This document shows positions 1 to 8,781 of a stretch of 64,000 bases of DNA, piece after piece. The notes below the pieces were generated by a model. The model was given only the letters and a program-made list of their open reading frames with translations, searched no databases and was not told the DNA's origin. This DNA comes from BOG-994 sp049514215 (lineage in GTDB: Bacteria; Pseudomonadota; Gammaproteobacteria; Burkholderiales; Burkholderiaceae_D). The DNA is taken from contig JBEKVI010000003.1 of assembly GCA_049514215.1 (NCBI GenBank), positions 1 to 64,000 of the forward strand. The letters run 5' to 3'. The position numbers and the translations under genes were made by a program. Position 1 is the stretch's first letter; the number at the start of each line of letters is the position of its first letter.

Positions 1-1059
1 TGGGGGTACCGGGTCGAAGAAGGTCTAGGGGGCACTGGCGTCGTAGGCCAGCTCACCCGTGGTGCTGGAACGCGTCAGCTGGGCTTGCGCGCGGACATGG
101 ATGCCTTGCCGATCGAAGAGAAGACGGGCAAGGCCTACGCCAGCTGCAATCACGGCGTCATGCATGCCTGCGGCCATGACGGACACACCGCAATGCTCTT
201 GGCCGCGGCGAAGTATCTGGCCGAACGCGGTCAGTTCTGCGGGACGCTTAACCTCATCTTTCAGCCAGCCGAGGAAGGCCTGGGCGGCGCAGTCAGGATG
301 ATCGAGGAGGGGCTCTTCGAGAAATATCCCTGCGATGCCGTGTTCGCCACCCACAATGCGCCCGGAGTTCCGCAAGGGCACCTCGCCTTTCGCGATGGTC
401 CGACCATGGCTTCCTCGGACCGGGTCTCGATCATTTTGAACGGCGTGGGAGGGCATGGCGCGATGCCGCACAAGGCCGTGGATCCGGTGGTTGCCGCAGC
501 GAGCATCGTGATGGCTTTGCAGACCGTGGTCTCGCGCAACATCGACCCCTCTCAGTTGGCGGTGGTGACGGTGGGCGTGCTGAATGCGGGCACCACTAAT
601 AACGTGATTCCCAGCAGCGCGCGCATGGAGTTGACCGTACGCGCCCTGGATCCGGCCGTGAGGGACACCCTTGAGAATCGCATTACGGCGATCGTGCGGG
701 CCCAAGCCGAGAGCTTCGGCGTCGAGGCAGACATCCAGTACAAACGAGGTTACTCCGTGCTCGTGAACTCGCGCAGGGAGACTGATTTCGCGCGCCAGGT
801 CGCGCTTGATCTTCTGGGCCCCGACAAGGTCATCCTCCAGGGTCCGGCCCTTTCGGGTAGTGAAGACTTTGCTTTCATGCTAGAAAAGCGGCCCGGAAGC
901 TACTTCTTCATCGGCAACGGTTTCGGCGAAGCCGGCGCCATCTGCCAGGTCCACAATCCAGGGTACGACTTCAACGACGCCAACCTTGGAGTCGGCAGCG
1001 CTTTTTGGGTTAACCTTGCCGAGCGCTTTCTACAAGACGGGGCGGCCGTGGCCGCGTAA
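1..1059 (+). CDS. M20 family amidohydrolase (hippurate hydrolase type), 5' end outside window
   Basis: This is the C-terminal 352 residues of a metal-dependent amidohydrolase of the M20 family, the group that includes hippurate hydrolases and N-acyl amino-acid deacylases. The frame is open from the first base of the window, and the residues before the first Met (GGTGVVGQL, then LGLRADMDALPI) belong to the family, so the true start lies upstream. Metal and catalytic motifs visible are HACGHDGH, FQPAEEG with the catalytic Glu, and SGSEDFAFM near the end. The MFS symporter gene follows 38 bp downstream on the same strand, suggesting uptake and hydrolysis of an N-acyl or aromatic amide substrate, which is inference. 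The exact substrate cannot be read from the sequence. Confidence 0.9.
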   Translation, partial: WGYRVEEGLGGTGVVGQLTRGAGTRQLGLRADMDALPIEEKTGKAYASCNHGVMHACGHDGHTAMLLAAAKYLAERGQFCGTLNLIFQPAEEGLGGAVRMIEEGLFEKYPCDAVFATHNAPGVPQGHLAFRDGPTMASSDRVSIILNGVGGHGAMPHKAVDPVVAAASIVMALQTVVSRNIDPSQLAVVTVGVLNAGTTNNVIPSSARMELTVRALDPAVRDTLENRITAIVRAQAESFGVEADIQYKRGYSVLVNSRRETDFARQVALDLLGPDKVILQGPALSGSEDFAFMLEKRPGSYFFIGNGFGEAGAICQVHNPGYDFNDANLGVGSAFWVNLAERFLQDGAAVAA

Positions 1060-1097
1060 CTTCGACTCCTTCGGGCCGAGCCAATAGGGACAATGCC

Positions 1098-2426
1098 ATG
1101 AGTTCACTTCCGTCTGACGCAGTCCCCGTTGTGGTCGGCGCGCGCCGCTCGGTGGGTCCAGGGGTCCCCGAGGAAGAGACGCTCACGCGCTCTGGGGTGG
1201 CGGCCATCGTGGTGGGCAATGCGATGGAGTTCTACGATTTCGTCAGCTACGCCTACTTCGCGGTCTACATCGGCAAAGCCTTTTTCCCGTCGAGCACCGA
1301 GTACGGCAGTCTGCTCGCCTCGGTCGCGACGTTTGGGGTTGGATTTCTGACCCGCCCCCTGGGGGGATTCGTGATCGGGGCGCTGGGCGACCGCGTGGGG
1401 CGCAAATTCGCCATGATGGTGACCATCGGCCTCATTACGGTCGGGACCCTGGGCCTTGCGGCGACGCCCTCTTATGCCACGATCGGCGTGTTTGGCCCCA
1501 TCCTGGTCGTGATTTCGCGGCTGCTCCAGGGCTTGGCCCTGGGTGGTGAAGTGGGACCATCGACTGCGCTTCTGATCGAAGGCGCGCCGAAGGGGCAACG
1601 CGGACTGTATTCGAGTTGGCAGTTGGGAGGCCAGGGCGTCTCGGCCGCGATGGCGGGCCTACTCGGCGTGGCTCTCGCGCAGCTCTTGACTCCGGAGCAA
1701 CTCGGGGATTGGGGCTGGCGCATTCCCTTTGTGGTGGGACTTCTGGTGCTACCGATCGCAATCTATATTCGCACCCGACTGCCCGAGACCATCGCCACAG
1801 GGGAGCGCGAGCACTCGAGCGGCAAGATCTTCGGCAATCTTTTTGTCGTTCATCGCAAGATCATGATTCTCGCGATCTTCGTGGTTGCCGGGGGGACGGT
1901 CTCGACCTATCTGGGCAGCTACATGACGACTTACGCCATTACGACCTTGAAACTGTCTTCTTCGGTGGCCCTCTCGGCCACCCTGATGGTGGGCTTCGCG
2001 ACCCTCGTTGGCGCGCTTTTTGGCGGGTGGTTAAGTGATCGCCGGGGTCGCAAGCCCATCATGATCGTGCCACGCATCATCACGCTCGTGACGGTCTACC
2101 CGGCGTTTCAGTTTCTCGTCGCCCATCCGGATCCCGTCACGTTATTGGGCGTCTCGGGATTTCTCTCGCTCCTTACCGCCATCAGCGGCACGGCGGGAAT
2201 CACGCTCATTCCCGAGGTCTTGCCCAAGGCCTACCGTTGCACCGCGATTGCAGTGACCTATGCTCTGGGTGTGGCCATCTTTGGAGGCACAACGCAATTC
2301 ATCGTGACCTGGCTTCTGAAGGAGACGGGCAACCCGCTTTCGCCCGCGATCTACGTCATGATCGTCAGCGTCATCAGCCTGATCGCGATGTTCATGCTTC
2401 CTGAATCCCGGGGCAAGGAACAATAA
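1098..2426 (+). CDS. MFS transporter, metabolite:H+ symporter type
   Basis: This 442-residue inner-membrane protein is a major facilitator of the metabolite:H+ symporter group (relatives of ProP, ShiA and citrate carriers). Two copies of the MFS loop motif are visible, GALGDRVGRKF between helices 2 and 3 and GGWLSDRRGRKP in the second half, as expected for twelve helices formed by internal duplication. The NAMEFYDFVSYAYFAVYIGKAFF region of helix 1 is typical of this subgroup. The ATG follows a short purine-rich stretch (AGGGA). It probably shares a transcript with the amidohydrolase upstream. Substrate is unknown; an organic acid or acylated amino acid is the natural guess. Confidence 0.9.
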   Translation: MSSLPSDAVPVVVGARRSVGPGVPEEETLTRSGVAAIVVGNAMEFYDFVSYAYFAVYIGKAFFPSSTEYGSLLASVATFGVGFLTRPLGGFVIGALGDRVGRKFAMMVTIGLITVGTLGLAATPSYATIGVFGPILVVISRLLQGLALGGEVGPSTALLIEGAPKGQRGLYSSWQLGGQGVSAAMAGLLGVALAQLLTPEQLGDWGWRIPFVVGLLVLPIAIYIRTRLPETIATGEREHSSGKIFGNLFVVHRKIMILAIFVVAGGTVSTYLGSYMTTYAITTLKLSSSVALSATLMVGFATLVGALFGGWLSDRRGRKPIMIVPRIITLVTVYPAFQFLVAHPDPVTLLGVSGFLSLLTAISGTAGITLIPEVLPKAYRCTAIAVTYALGVAIFGGTTQFIVTWLLKETGNPLSPAIYVMIVSVISLIAMFMLPESRGKEQ

Positions 2427-2490
2427 GGCGGGGCCGCCCGAGACCGCAAGGAAAGTCGACTACAAGCGAAGACGCCCCACACCGATGGTG

Positions 2491-3159
2491 CTAGCGCACC
2501 CGTCCGCGGCAGGCCTGGTAGGCGTAGTGTTCGAGCAGGGGCGAGCCCAGACTGGTCTTTCTGCGGAACGTGTCGATCACCTCCGCCACCCGGCTGGGGA
2601 AATGACGCTGCAGGTGCCCGAGGCCGTGCAGGGCACTTTCGACGCAGGCCGGGTTGGAGTCGGCGAGCGTTTGGGCCAATACTTCGAGAATCGCCTCGTA
2701 GAATCGCATCTTGACGGTGCTTTGTTCCCAGTCGACCAGGTCGGAGCTGTGCCAGAACATGTAGCAAATCCCGTTCACGGGGGTGGCGCCGGCTTCCTTG
2801 ATGTGGCCCAGAACCGGGGCGCAGCGCTGGCTGAAGCAGTCCTCGTAGAGATTGCGAATCGCGGCGATGGCGCGCAACCGCGATAGCAGGGCCACGCCGT
2901 CGTCCTTGAGTGCGCTTGCAATCTGCGAACACTTCGAATCAAAAATGTAGTGCAGCCCGAAATTGACCTGTTCATCGGAAAATCCGTTCAGATCGGTTCC
3001 GCAGTTCTCAAGGGTATGCGTGATGAGGGAGACGATCTCGTCTCCGTCTGCGTCGAAATCGGGGCGGTCCACGTCGAGATGCCAACCGTCTTCGAGGACG
3101 GGGCGTTCGAACACGTGATTGAGCCAATCTTCGTAGCGATCCAGCATTTCCAGGTCCAT
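2491..3159 (-). CDS. hypothetical protein, 222 aa
   Basis: I do not recognise this family. The frame extends upstream to 3342, but the start chosen is the ATG at 3159, where acidic, protein-like sequence begins (MDLEMLDRYEDWLNHVFERP); the upstream part looks like untranslated DNA. The protein is soluble, has no signal peptide or membrane segment, and is rich in predicted helix. Its C-terminal part (CVESALHGLGHLQRHFP) resembles a HEAT-like helical pair. It stands alone between the MFS gene, which converges on it, and the TetR gene. The Cys/His/Trp-containing stretch CYMFWHSSDLVDWE may be a conserved core. Confidence 0.65.
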   Translation of the reverse strand: MDLEMLDRYEDWLNHVFERPVLEDGWHLDVDRPDFDADGDEIVSLITHTLENCGTDLNGFSDEQVNFGLHYIFDSKCSQIASALKDDGVALLSRLRAIAAIRNLYEDCFSQRCAPVLGHIKEAGATPVNGICYMFWHSSDLVDWEQSTVKMRFYEAILEVLAQTLADSNPACVESALHGLGHLQRHFPSRVAEVIDTFRRKTSLGSPLLEHYAYQACRGRVR

Positions 3160-3401
3160 TTTCCCGATCCGCAAGGACACGCGTGTCGCAGGCGAGACCT
3201 CGATGCGACATCCTTTTGGATGGACCTGAAAGTGTATCCCTCGAAGTATGGTCACCGAAACCGGCCATAGGGGTGATCCTGTGCCCATGGGGATGCGGTC
3301 AAGCCCGGAATGGGCCGCAAACCGGGTGCGAAGAGAGAGCACGCCGCAAGCAAGGAGTTTGTCGGGCCATTCGCAAGCGGGCGCTGCGCTCGGCTGTGGA
3401 C

Positions 3402-4079
3402 TTACGCGGCTAGCGCGCCAAGTCCCCCGAGAAAGAGCGCGACGCTGTCGCCCACCCAGGCGTCGAGTTCGTCGTCGCGCATTGGAACGCCCAATCCGAT
3501 GGCGCGCATCTGCGGGTACGAGAGGATCAGCTGCAAGAACTGTTGCGCGGCGAATTCGGCGCGCAGGCCGTCCAAGGCCGGGCCGCGCTGTACGAGTAGG
3601 GTCGAGATCAGCTTGATGGCTTCCTGACGACCGCCAGCGCGCGCCACCGCTTGACCCAATTCCGGGAAACGTTCCGACTCAGCAACGAGTAATCGATGGA
3701 GTTGGAGCGCTCGCGTGGACAGTGCTGCGCGCACGACGAGTTGAGCCAGATGGACCAGAATCTCGGCGAGGCTTCCACCTTCGATTAGGGGAACATCGGC
3801 CGGTGGGCGCAGGCCGTCGATCAAGCGGGCGACCACCGCGAACATCAGGGCCGGCTTGTCCTGGAAACGATGATAGAAAGTGCGCTTGGACACGCGTGCG
3901 AGGCGCGCGATGGATTCGATGCTGGTCGCCCCATAGCCTTGCGTGAGCAGGGCATCGGTTGCGCATTCGAGGATCTGGTCGCGCAGCCTTTCGGCGGCCG
4001 CGCGCGGTGGCCGACCCGGCTTTGCCGCGCGCGGCAAGGCAACTAGCGCATCGTTCGCGCTCGACTCGACCGTTGTCAC
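3402..4079 (-). CDS. TetR/AcrR family transcriptional regulator
   Basis: This is a 225-residue DNA-binding repressor-like protein. The N-terminal helix-turn-helix spans about residues 30-75 and shows the TetR signature: ILECATDALLTQGYGATSI, then IARLARVSKRTFYHRFQDKPALM. The C-terminal half resembles the AefR-like ligand-binding domain (ALQLHRLLVAESERFPELG). It starts with GTG, preceded by GAAGGG on the minus strand. The Pro/Tyr-rich secreted protein gene lies 15 bp upstream on the same strand, so the two may be co-transcribed. Its target and ligand are unknown. Confidence 0.88.
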   Translation of the reverse strand: MTTVESSANDALVALPRAAKPGRPPRAAAERLRDQILECATDALLTQGYGATSIESIARLARVSKRTFYHRFQDKPALMFAVVARLIDGLRPPADVPLIEGGSLAEILVHLAQLVVRAALSTRALQLHRLLVAESERFPELGQAVARAGGRQEAIKLISTLLVQRGPALDGLRAEFAAQQFLQLILSYPQMRAIGLGVPMRDDELDAWVGDSVALFLGGLGALAA

Positions 4080-4094
4080 GCGCCCTTCAGAACC

Positions 4095-4451
4095 CTAATA
4101 GCGCTGATAGTAGCCGGGGGGCGCCGGAGCATAGCCCGGTGGTGGGTAGTAGCCCGGAGGCGGTCCGTAGCGATACCCCGGTGCCGGTGGCGGCGCAGCG
4201 TAGTAGCCGGCGGGGGGCGCGTAATAGCCCGAGGGTGGGTAGTAGGACGGCGCCGGCGGAGGCACGGCAGACGCGGCGATCGCAAAGGGGACGGTCGCGA
4301 TCGCGGCCGCGACGCCCACTACCGCAGCGACCGCGCCGATCGGTCCGAAGTGATGAAACCCGTGATCGCGCGCGAGCGCCGATTCAACGGGAACGATGCA
4401 CAAAGCGACTGCAGTAAGCGTCGCAAGGCTTGCGGTTTTCAGGGTCGACAT
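4095..4451 (-). CDS. secreted Pro/Tyr/Gly-rich low-complexity protein
   Basis: This 118-residue protein begins at the ATG at 4451, which has a good AAAGAGG ribosome site; a longer frame to 4574 gives no plausible N-terminus. A signal peptide covers about residues 1-28 (Lys, hydrophobic core, ALA cleavage). A Gly/Ala hydrophobic stretch follows (IGAVAAVVGVAAAIATVPFAIA), which could span or enter a membrane and resembles a glycine-zipper segment. The last 55 residues are repeats of Pro, Tyr and Gly (PPPGYYPPPGYAPAPPGYY). Such proteins are usually surface or periplasmic with no assigned role. It precedes the TetR gene. Confidence 0.72.
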   Translation of the reverse strand: MSTLKTASLATLTAVALCIVPVESALARDHGFHHFGPIGAVAAVVGVAAAIATVPFAIAASAVPPPAPSYYPPSGYYAPPAGYYAAPPPAPGYRYGPPPGYYPPPGYAPAPPGYYQRY

Positions 4452-4697
4452 GATTTGGACCTCTTTCCAAGGAACAGCGGGCCACCAGTGAACATGCTTA
4501 AAGACTAGTCGATAAAAGAATAAAACGCAACCGTTGCGTTTCATTAAAGAAGCGTCCGAAAACAAGCCGACCACATCCGCTAACCGGTTGTTTTAATGAT
4601 CAAATGCGTGCCGAGAAGACCTTGGCACCAGAAAGGCGCCGGACGGCAGGTTGGCGAAAGTCCAGGGTCCTGGTGCCCCTCGCCAGGATCGATTTCC

Positions 4698-5489
4698 CTA
4701 AAACGCGCTCTTGACCACGCCGCCATCGACTCTAAGCGCTGAGCCCGTGGTGGCGGAGGCGAGAGGGCTGGCCACGTAGGTTACGAGCGTGGCCACTTCT
4801 TCGGGCGAAGCGAAGCGCTTGATCAATGAGGTGGGACGCACCGACTTGAAAAACTCCTTCTCAAACTCCTCGAACGTCTTACCTTCCGCTTTGGCAAGTG
4901 TATTGACGAATTCGCCCACTCCGCGCGAGTTTGTGGGGCCAGGCAGAACGCTATTGACTGTGATTCCCGTCCCGGCGACCGATTCGGCCAGTCCCCGTGC
5001 AACCGCGATTTGCGCGGCCTTTGTCATGCCGTAGTGGACCATCTCGGCCGGAATCTGGATCCCGCTTTCGCTCGAAATGAAGATGATCCGTCCCCAGTTG
5101 GCGCTTCGCATGGAGGACAGGTAGAGTCGGGCGAGCCGTACTCCGCTAAGAACGTTCACCTCGAAAAAGCGCGACCAGTCCGCGTCGGCAATGTCCTCGA
5201 AGCGCTTGGGCTCGAAAATTCCGAGGTTGTTGACCAAGATCTCGACATCGGGATAGAGCTTGGCGAGCGCTGTAGCCGCGGCCGGGTCACTGAGGTCACC
5301 GTCAAATCCAAGTACGCGCGCGCCGGTCGATTGGTGTAAGGACGCTACAACAGCGTCCACCGATTTCCTCGAACGACCATTGATAATGACGCGCGCGCCT
5401 TCTTGAGCCAACGCGGTCGCAATGGCCAATCCGATTCCGGCGGTGCTGCCGGTAACCAACGCGAGTCGATTCTTGAGCTTTAGGTCCAT
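4698..5489 (-). CDS. SDR family NAD(P)-dependent oxidoreductase
   Basis: This 263-residue classical short-chain dehydrogenase has the nucleotide-binding TGSTAGIG motif near residue 14, the NNLG variant of NNAG, the catalytic Ser in FISSESG, and the catalytic YGMTK (YxxxK). The C-terminal TGSALRVDGG is typical. ATG at 5489 is preferred because GGAG lies about nine bases upstream; a GTG twelve bases earlier (5501) is possible. The residue pattern LPGPTNSRGVGEFV is found in SDRs related to FabG whose substrates are unassigned. It is monocistronic by position. Confidence 0.9.
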   Translation of the reverse strand: MDLKLKNRLALVTGSTAGIGLAIATALAQEGARVIINGRSRKSVDAVVASLHQSTGARVLGFDGDLSDPAAATALAKLYPDVEILVNNLGIFEPKRFEDIADADWSRFFEVNVLSGVRLARLYLSSMRSANWGRIIFISSESGIQIPAEMVHYGMTKAAQIAVARGLAESVAGTGITVNSVLPGPTNSRGVGEFVNTLAKAEGKTFEEFEKEFFKSVRPTSLIKRFASPEEVATLVTYVASPLASATTGSALRVDGGVVKSAF

Positions 5490-5748
5490 TTTGCGTTTCA
5501 CTCCATGCGGGGGCGGCTCACGCTCCTCAGAAGGTGGGCTCGCAGGCGAGACGGTGCGGGGCTTTACTCATCGGCGGCGACACCCATGCAGGGCCCCCGA
5601 GGGTGGCAGGGCGCTGATATTCTAACCAGAGCGAGCGGACTGCGTCCTGTTGCCGCGCGCGGGCGCAAGAAACCAGTCTACAGTAGGCCCTTGCCGGCCA
5701 CCGTTGACCGCGCTGGCTACCCAATCCCCACTACGCGGAGACTTTCCC

Positions 5749-6036
5749 TTGGCTGCCTATCTCGTTGCGAAGCTCGTCGTCACTGATCCCGAAGCCTATG
5801 AGCAGTATCGCAGCCAGGTGCCGGCTACGATCGCCGCGTATGGGGGTCGGTACATCGTGCGGGGTGGTGCCATCGATACCCTCGAAGGCGAAGCCGTGAC
5901 CGAGAGGGTCGTGATCCTCGAGTTTCCCGACATGGCCCAATTAAAGGCGTGGTACCAGTCCGCCGCGTATCGACCCCTCATCGAGATTCGCAAGCGCTCG
6001 ACCCATTCGAAGCTCTTTGCAATTGAAGGGGTCTAG
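5749..6036 (+). CDS. DUF1330 family protein
   Basis: This 95-residue protein belongs to the DUF1330 dimeric alpha-beta barrel family. Characteristic segments are the start LAAYLVAKLVVTDPEAYEQYRSQ, the central GGRYIVRGG, and the end YRPLIEIRKRST. The family start coincides with a TTG at 5749, placed eight bases after GCGGAG; the longer frame from 5650 adds a non-homologous extension. The domain is the size of a complete family member. Function in the family is not established; its fold is related to small monooxygenases and dimeric stress proteins. Confidence 0.88.
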   Translation: MAAYLVAKLVVTDPEAYEQYRSQVPATIAAYGGRYIVRGGAIDTLEGEAVTERVVILEFPDMAQLKAWYQSAAYRPLIEIRKRSTHSKLFAIEGV

Positions 6037-6198
6037 TCCGAGCGGACCAAGAAGCTCCTCCGACCGCATCAGCGGCGTGCCTCCTGACAAGCGTCTCGTT
6101 GCGCCAGAGGCGCGCAAAAATGCGCGGCCGTGGCGTGGAACCGCAAGACCGAGCGCAGTTAGAACGCGAGTAACGGGATCGCCCATCCCGCGTGGTGC

Positions 6199-6438
6199 CT
6201 AGCGTTTCGAAATCGAGGCGGCAGTGGCCCGACTCTCCGGTGCTGATAGACAGATCGTGCCGATTTCGGAGAGTAGATACATTTGCTGCACACGATGTCG
6301 AGCGCTGTGTTCGTCGCGTGCAACGATAAACACGTCTCGCAAGGCCAAGCCCCGCTTCGACCGAACCTTGACGAGCCAGCGGCGCATGCCACTGGGTTCC
6401 TCGCACACTGCAACGGCAGTGGGAACCAATTCATCCAT
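6199..6438 (-). CDS. small hypothetical protein, 79 aa
   Basis: This is a possible small cytoplasmic protein starting at the ATG at 6438 (AAGGAC just upstream). The sequence has a plausible beta-alpha composition (MRRWLVKVRSKRGLALRDVFIVARDEHSARHRVQQMY) and reads like a modification- or nucleotide-binding module rather than random DNA, but I cannot name a family. A frame extending to 6546 has no supporting start. It stands alone between the DUF1330 gene and pdxH. Confidence 0.45.
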   Translation of the reverse strand: MDELVPTAVAVCEEPSGMRRWLVKVRSKRGLALRDVFIVARDEHSARHRVQQMYLLSEIGTICLSAPESRATAASISKR

Positions 6439-6627
6439 CTCATGTCCTTCCCTTACCGACCCCATCGATCGGTCCGAACCCGATTCGCGTCTTTTGGCGT
6501 TGAATGAAGACGTGACGCGCTTTTGACAGTTTAGACGGACTGTCATTTTGAAGATATCCGCGAAACGCTCGGGTCAAGCCCCGTCATTGCCCCAGATTCC
6601 TCTGCGTGTTCAACCTAGAAACGCCAT

Positions 6628-6647
6628 AAAAAAACGCGCTAGGGCGC
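6628..6647 (-). terminator. weak intrinsic terminator candidate after pdxH
   Basis: On the minus strand a GCGC/GCGC stem with a four-base loop containing the pdxH stop codon is followed directly by a run of seven T. The stem is only four pairs, so termination may be weak. Confidence 0.3.
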
Positions 6648-7301
6648 AAGACGCTCCACCTGCCACTGGCCGTTGGCCAGCAGCCTGTAGTGAATACGAT
6701 CATGCATGCGGGAGGGCCGCCCCTGCCAGAATTCGAAGGCATCGGGCACGAGTCGGTAGCCGCCCCAATGTGGCGGCCGCGGCACGTCGCCTCCGTATTG
6801 CTGGGCAAAGCGGGCGTGCTCCGAATCGAGCACCTCACGGCTGGCGACCACTGCGCTCTGCGGCGAAGCCCATGCGCCGACCTGGGAATCAAGAGGCCGC
6901 GTCTTGAAATACTCGTCGGACTCCTCGGCGAGGGCGCGTTCGACACGTCCCTCGATGCGGACCTGCCGTTCGAGCGGAGTCCAGAAAAAAAGCAGACAGG
7001 CGTGCGGATGAATTGCCAGTTCCAAGCCCTTGCGGCTGGCGTAGTTGGTGTACCACAGAAAGCCGCGCCCAGTCGCTGGGCCGGGTGGAAGCTCAAGGTC
7101 ATAACCCTTCACGAGCACGATCCGCGAAGAGGGTCGGCCGTCGGCCCCGACGGTCGATAGTGTCATTGCATTGGGCTCAGGGACCGCGGATTCGAGCGCC
7201 TGAGTGAACCAGACATCGAATTGCTTTAGCGGATCGGGATCGACGCTACCTTCGAGGAGCGACTCGCGCTCATAGGACCTGCGCAACTCGGCAAGCGACA
7301 T
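6639..7301 (-). CDS. pdxH: pyridoxamine 5'-phosphate oxidase
   Basis: PdxH oxidises pyridoxamine- or pyridoxine-5'-phosphate to pyridoxal 5'-phosphate with FMN and oxygen, the last step of vitamin B6 synthesis and salvage. The 220-residue length is normal. Family segments are MTLSTVGADGRPSSRIVLVKGYD (FMN site), YTNYASRKGLEL, RIEGRVER, RPLDSQVGAWAS, PPHWGGYRLVPDAFEFWQGR, and the terminal RLHDR-like RMHDRIHYR with ERLAP. It is divergent from the small heat-shock gene. Confidence 0.97.
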   Translation of the reverse strand: MSLAELRRSYERESLLEGSVDPDPLKQFDVWFTQALESAVPEPNAMTLSTVGADGRPSSRIVLVKGYDLELPPGPATGRGFLWYTNYASRKGLELAIHPHACLLFFWTPLERQVRIEGRVERALAEESDEYFKTRPLDSQVGAWASPQSAVVASREVLDSEHARFAQQYGGDVPRPPHWGGYRLVPDAFEFWQGRPSRMHDRIHYRLLANGQWQVERLAP

Positions 7302-7431
7302 GATGATCTCGGATAAGAAGGATTAAAAAGGGGTGCTCGCATCGGCTCGTCTTGCCTTTGCATCCTTGCGAGGCCCCAGCAGACGCAAGCGAACGCCCTA
7401 CATTGGGGGTCGTTATGGCGGATTTCAAGAC

Positions 7432-7459
7432 GTTGAAAGGGCACGCCTCGGCCCCATCT
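7432..7459 (+). promoter_or_regulatory. sigma-32 (heat-shock) promoter for the Hsp20 gene
   Basis: GTTGAAA at 7432-7438 and CCCCATCT at 7452-7459, separated by 13 bases, match the RpoH consensus (CTTGAAA, 11-16 bases, CCCCAT-T) at all but one position. The element ends 45 bases before the hsp20 start codon, a suitable leader length. Confidence 0.82.
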
Positions 7460-7504
7460 TCGGTGACGTGGGGCGACCCAGTCAACCGATTATAGGAGAA
7501 CGTC

Positions 7505-7948
7505 ATGTATTTGAGCTTATACCGTCCGTCCGCTTTGCGCCCGGCCCGTCAGGCTGCCATCAACGATGCGTTTGATCGTTTGTTCGGCGACTTCGTTTCG
7601 GCCAATGGCAACGACGGCGCAACGCGCTACGCACGTTTTGATCTGATCGAAAAGGCCGATCATTACGAAGCGCAAGTCGAACTGCCTGGCATTGCCAAGG
7701 AAGACATCGAAGTTGAAATCGATGGTGCCACCGTGAGCGTGACCGCCAGTTCGAAGACCGAAAACAAGGTCAACGAAGGCGAACGCGTGCTGCATACCGA
7801 ACGTCGTTCGACAAGCTATGCCCGTCGCTTCGAATTACCCTCCGAAGTAGCCGACGCCACGGCGACTGCAAGCTTCGAAAACGGCGTGCTCAAGCTCGTC
7901 CTTCCGAAGAAGGAAGAATCGAAAGCCAAGCGCGTCCAGATTCAGTAA
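7505..7948 (+). CDS. Hsp20 small heat-shock protein (alpha-crystallin domain)
   Basis: This 147-residue ATP-independent holdase binds unfolding proteins during heat stress. The N-terminus (MYLSLYRPSALRPARQ) is followed by an alpha-crystallin domain of about 90 residues: YEAQVELPGIAKEDIEVEID, then ERVLHTERRSTSYARRFELP, and the conserved A-x-x-x-N-G-V-L motif as ASFENGVLKLVLPKKEE. A strong ribosome site (AGGAGA) precedes the ATG. A sigma-32 type promoter lies just upstream, so the gene should be heat induced. It is monocistronic and converges on chaC. Confidence 0.95.
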   Translation: MYLSLYRPSALRPARQAAINDAFDRLFGDFVSANGNDGATRYARFDLIEKADHYEAQVELPGIAKEDIEVEIDGATVSVTASSKTENKVNEGERVLHTERRSTSYARRFELPSEVADATATASFENGVLKLVLPKKEESKAKRVQIQ

Positions 7949-7962
7949 TGGATTCGGTGGGC

Positions 7963-7984
7963 GCCGCCGCACAACTGCGGCGGC
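7963..7984. terminator. perfect 9-bp hairpin between convergent hsp20 and chaC
   Basis: GCCGCCGCA and TGCGGCGGC form a perfect nine-pair stem around a CAAC loop, with GGTG and CACC able to extend it. It sits exactly between two converging stop codons. There is no long T run on either side, so it is either a factor-assisted terminator or a 3'-end stabilising hairpin. Confidence 0.55.
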
Positions 7985-8680
7985 TCACACCGACAGTTTT
8001 CGAGGATCAAACAGCGTCAGTCCGACCTCGTCGGCGAGTTCGGCCAAGTGCCGATCGTGGATCCCATACTCCGTTAGCGTCCTTACCGTCGCCAGGAGGT
8101 ATTCGGCGCTCGTGCCGCGCCGGCCGCGGGCCGTGCGCAGGGTCTCAATTAAGGTGGTGCGATCCAACTCCCCGGCGTACTCGGGAGCGTGCCGGTTCAT
8201 CACAAAGCTCAGTGCGCGAAAGCGCTGCTGGACTCCTTCTGTCGTGGCCCGTACGTCCAACCAGCGCGGCGTATAGGAGCCCGTACGCATCTCGCGTAAC
8301 CACAGGACCTTGAGTTCTTCCCTGGCGATCTCGGCGGGGATGCGAAAGGCCACGCCCCGGCATGACCCTCCAGGCTCGAGACCGAGGACGAGGCCGGGGC
8401 GCTCGGGCGTTCCACGATACTCGCGGGACCACAGGCACAGGCTGCGATGAAACCCGTAGACGATGGCACGGGTTTTAATGTCGTATTGGACTTCCGGATG
8501 CCAGATCAGCGAGCCGTAACCGAAGATCCAGACGGGTGCGGAGCCGTCCCAACGACTCAGCATGTTGTGCAGAGAAGCGTCCAGCTCGGAGGGTGATAGG
8601 TAGGCTGCAGCCGGTTCGGCCGCAGCAAAATTCGATGCGTCCACCGGCTCATTCTGCCGCACCGCAGCGCTCAAGTCCAT
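7985..8680 (-). CDS. chaC: ChaC-like gamma-glutamylcyclotransferase
   Basis: This 231-residue enzyme is of the ChaC family, which splits glutathione into 5-oxoproline and Cys-Gly in the cytosol. The substrate-loop motif WIFGYGSLIWHPE and the downstream GFHRSLCLWSREYRGTPERPGLVLGLEPGG are diagnostic, as is CRGVAFRIP, followed by a long helical tail with YTPRWL. The ATG at 8680 is preferred over the open frame to 8800, which overlaps the control region of the divergent tcdA gene. The family glutamate expected near the Y-G-S-L pocket cannot be assigned with certainty by eye. Confidence 0.92.
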   Translation of the reverse strand: MDLSAAVRQNEPVDASNFAAAEPAAAYLSPSELDASLHNMLSRWDGSAPVWIFGYGSLIWHPEVQYDIKTRAIVYGFHRSLCLWSREYRGTPERPGLVLGLEPGGSCRGVAFRIPAEIAREELKVLWLREMRTGSYTPRWLDVRATTEGVQQRFRALSFVMNRHAPEYAGELDRTTLIETLRTARGRRGTSAEYLLATVRTLTEYGIHDRHLAELADEVGLTLFDPRKLSV

Positions 8681-8781
8681 GGCACCAATGGAACACTCGA
8701 AACCAGTTGTTGCGGCAGGACGACGGCTTCGACGAAATGCGCTGCGTGTGCCGAGCCGCACGCATGTGCTACCTTCGGCCC

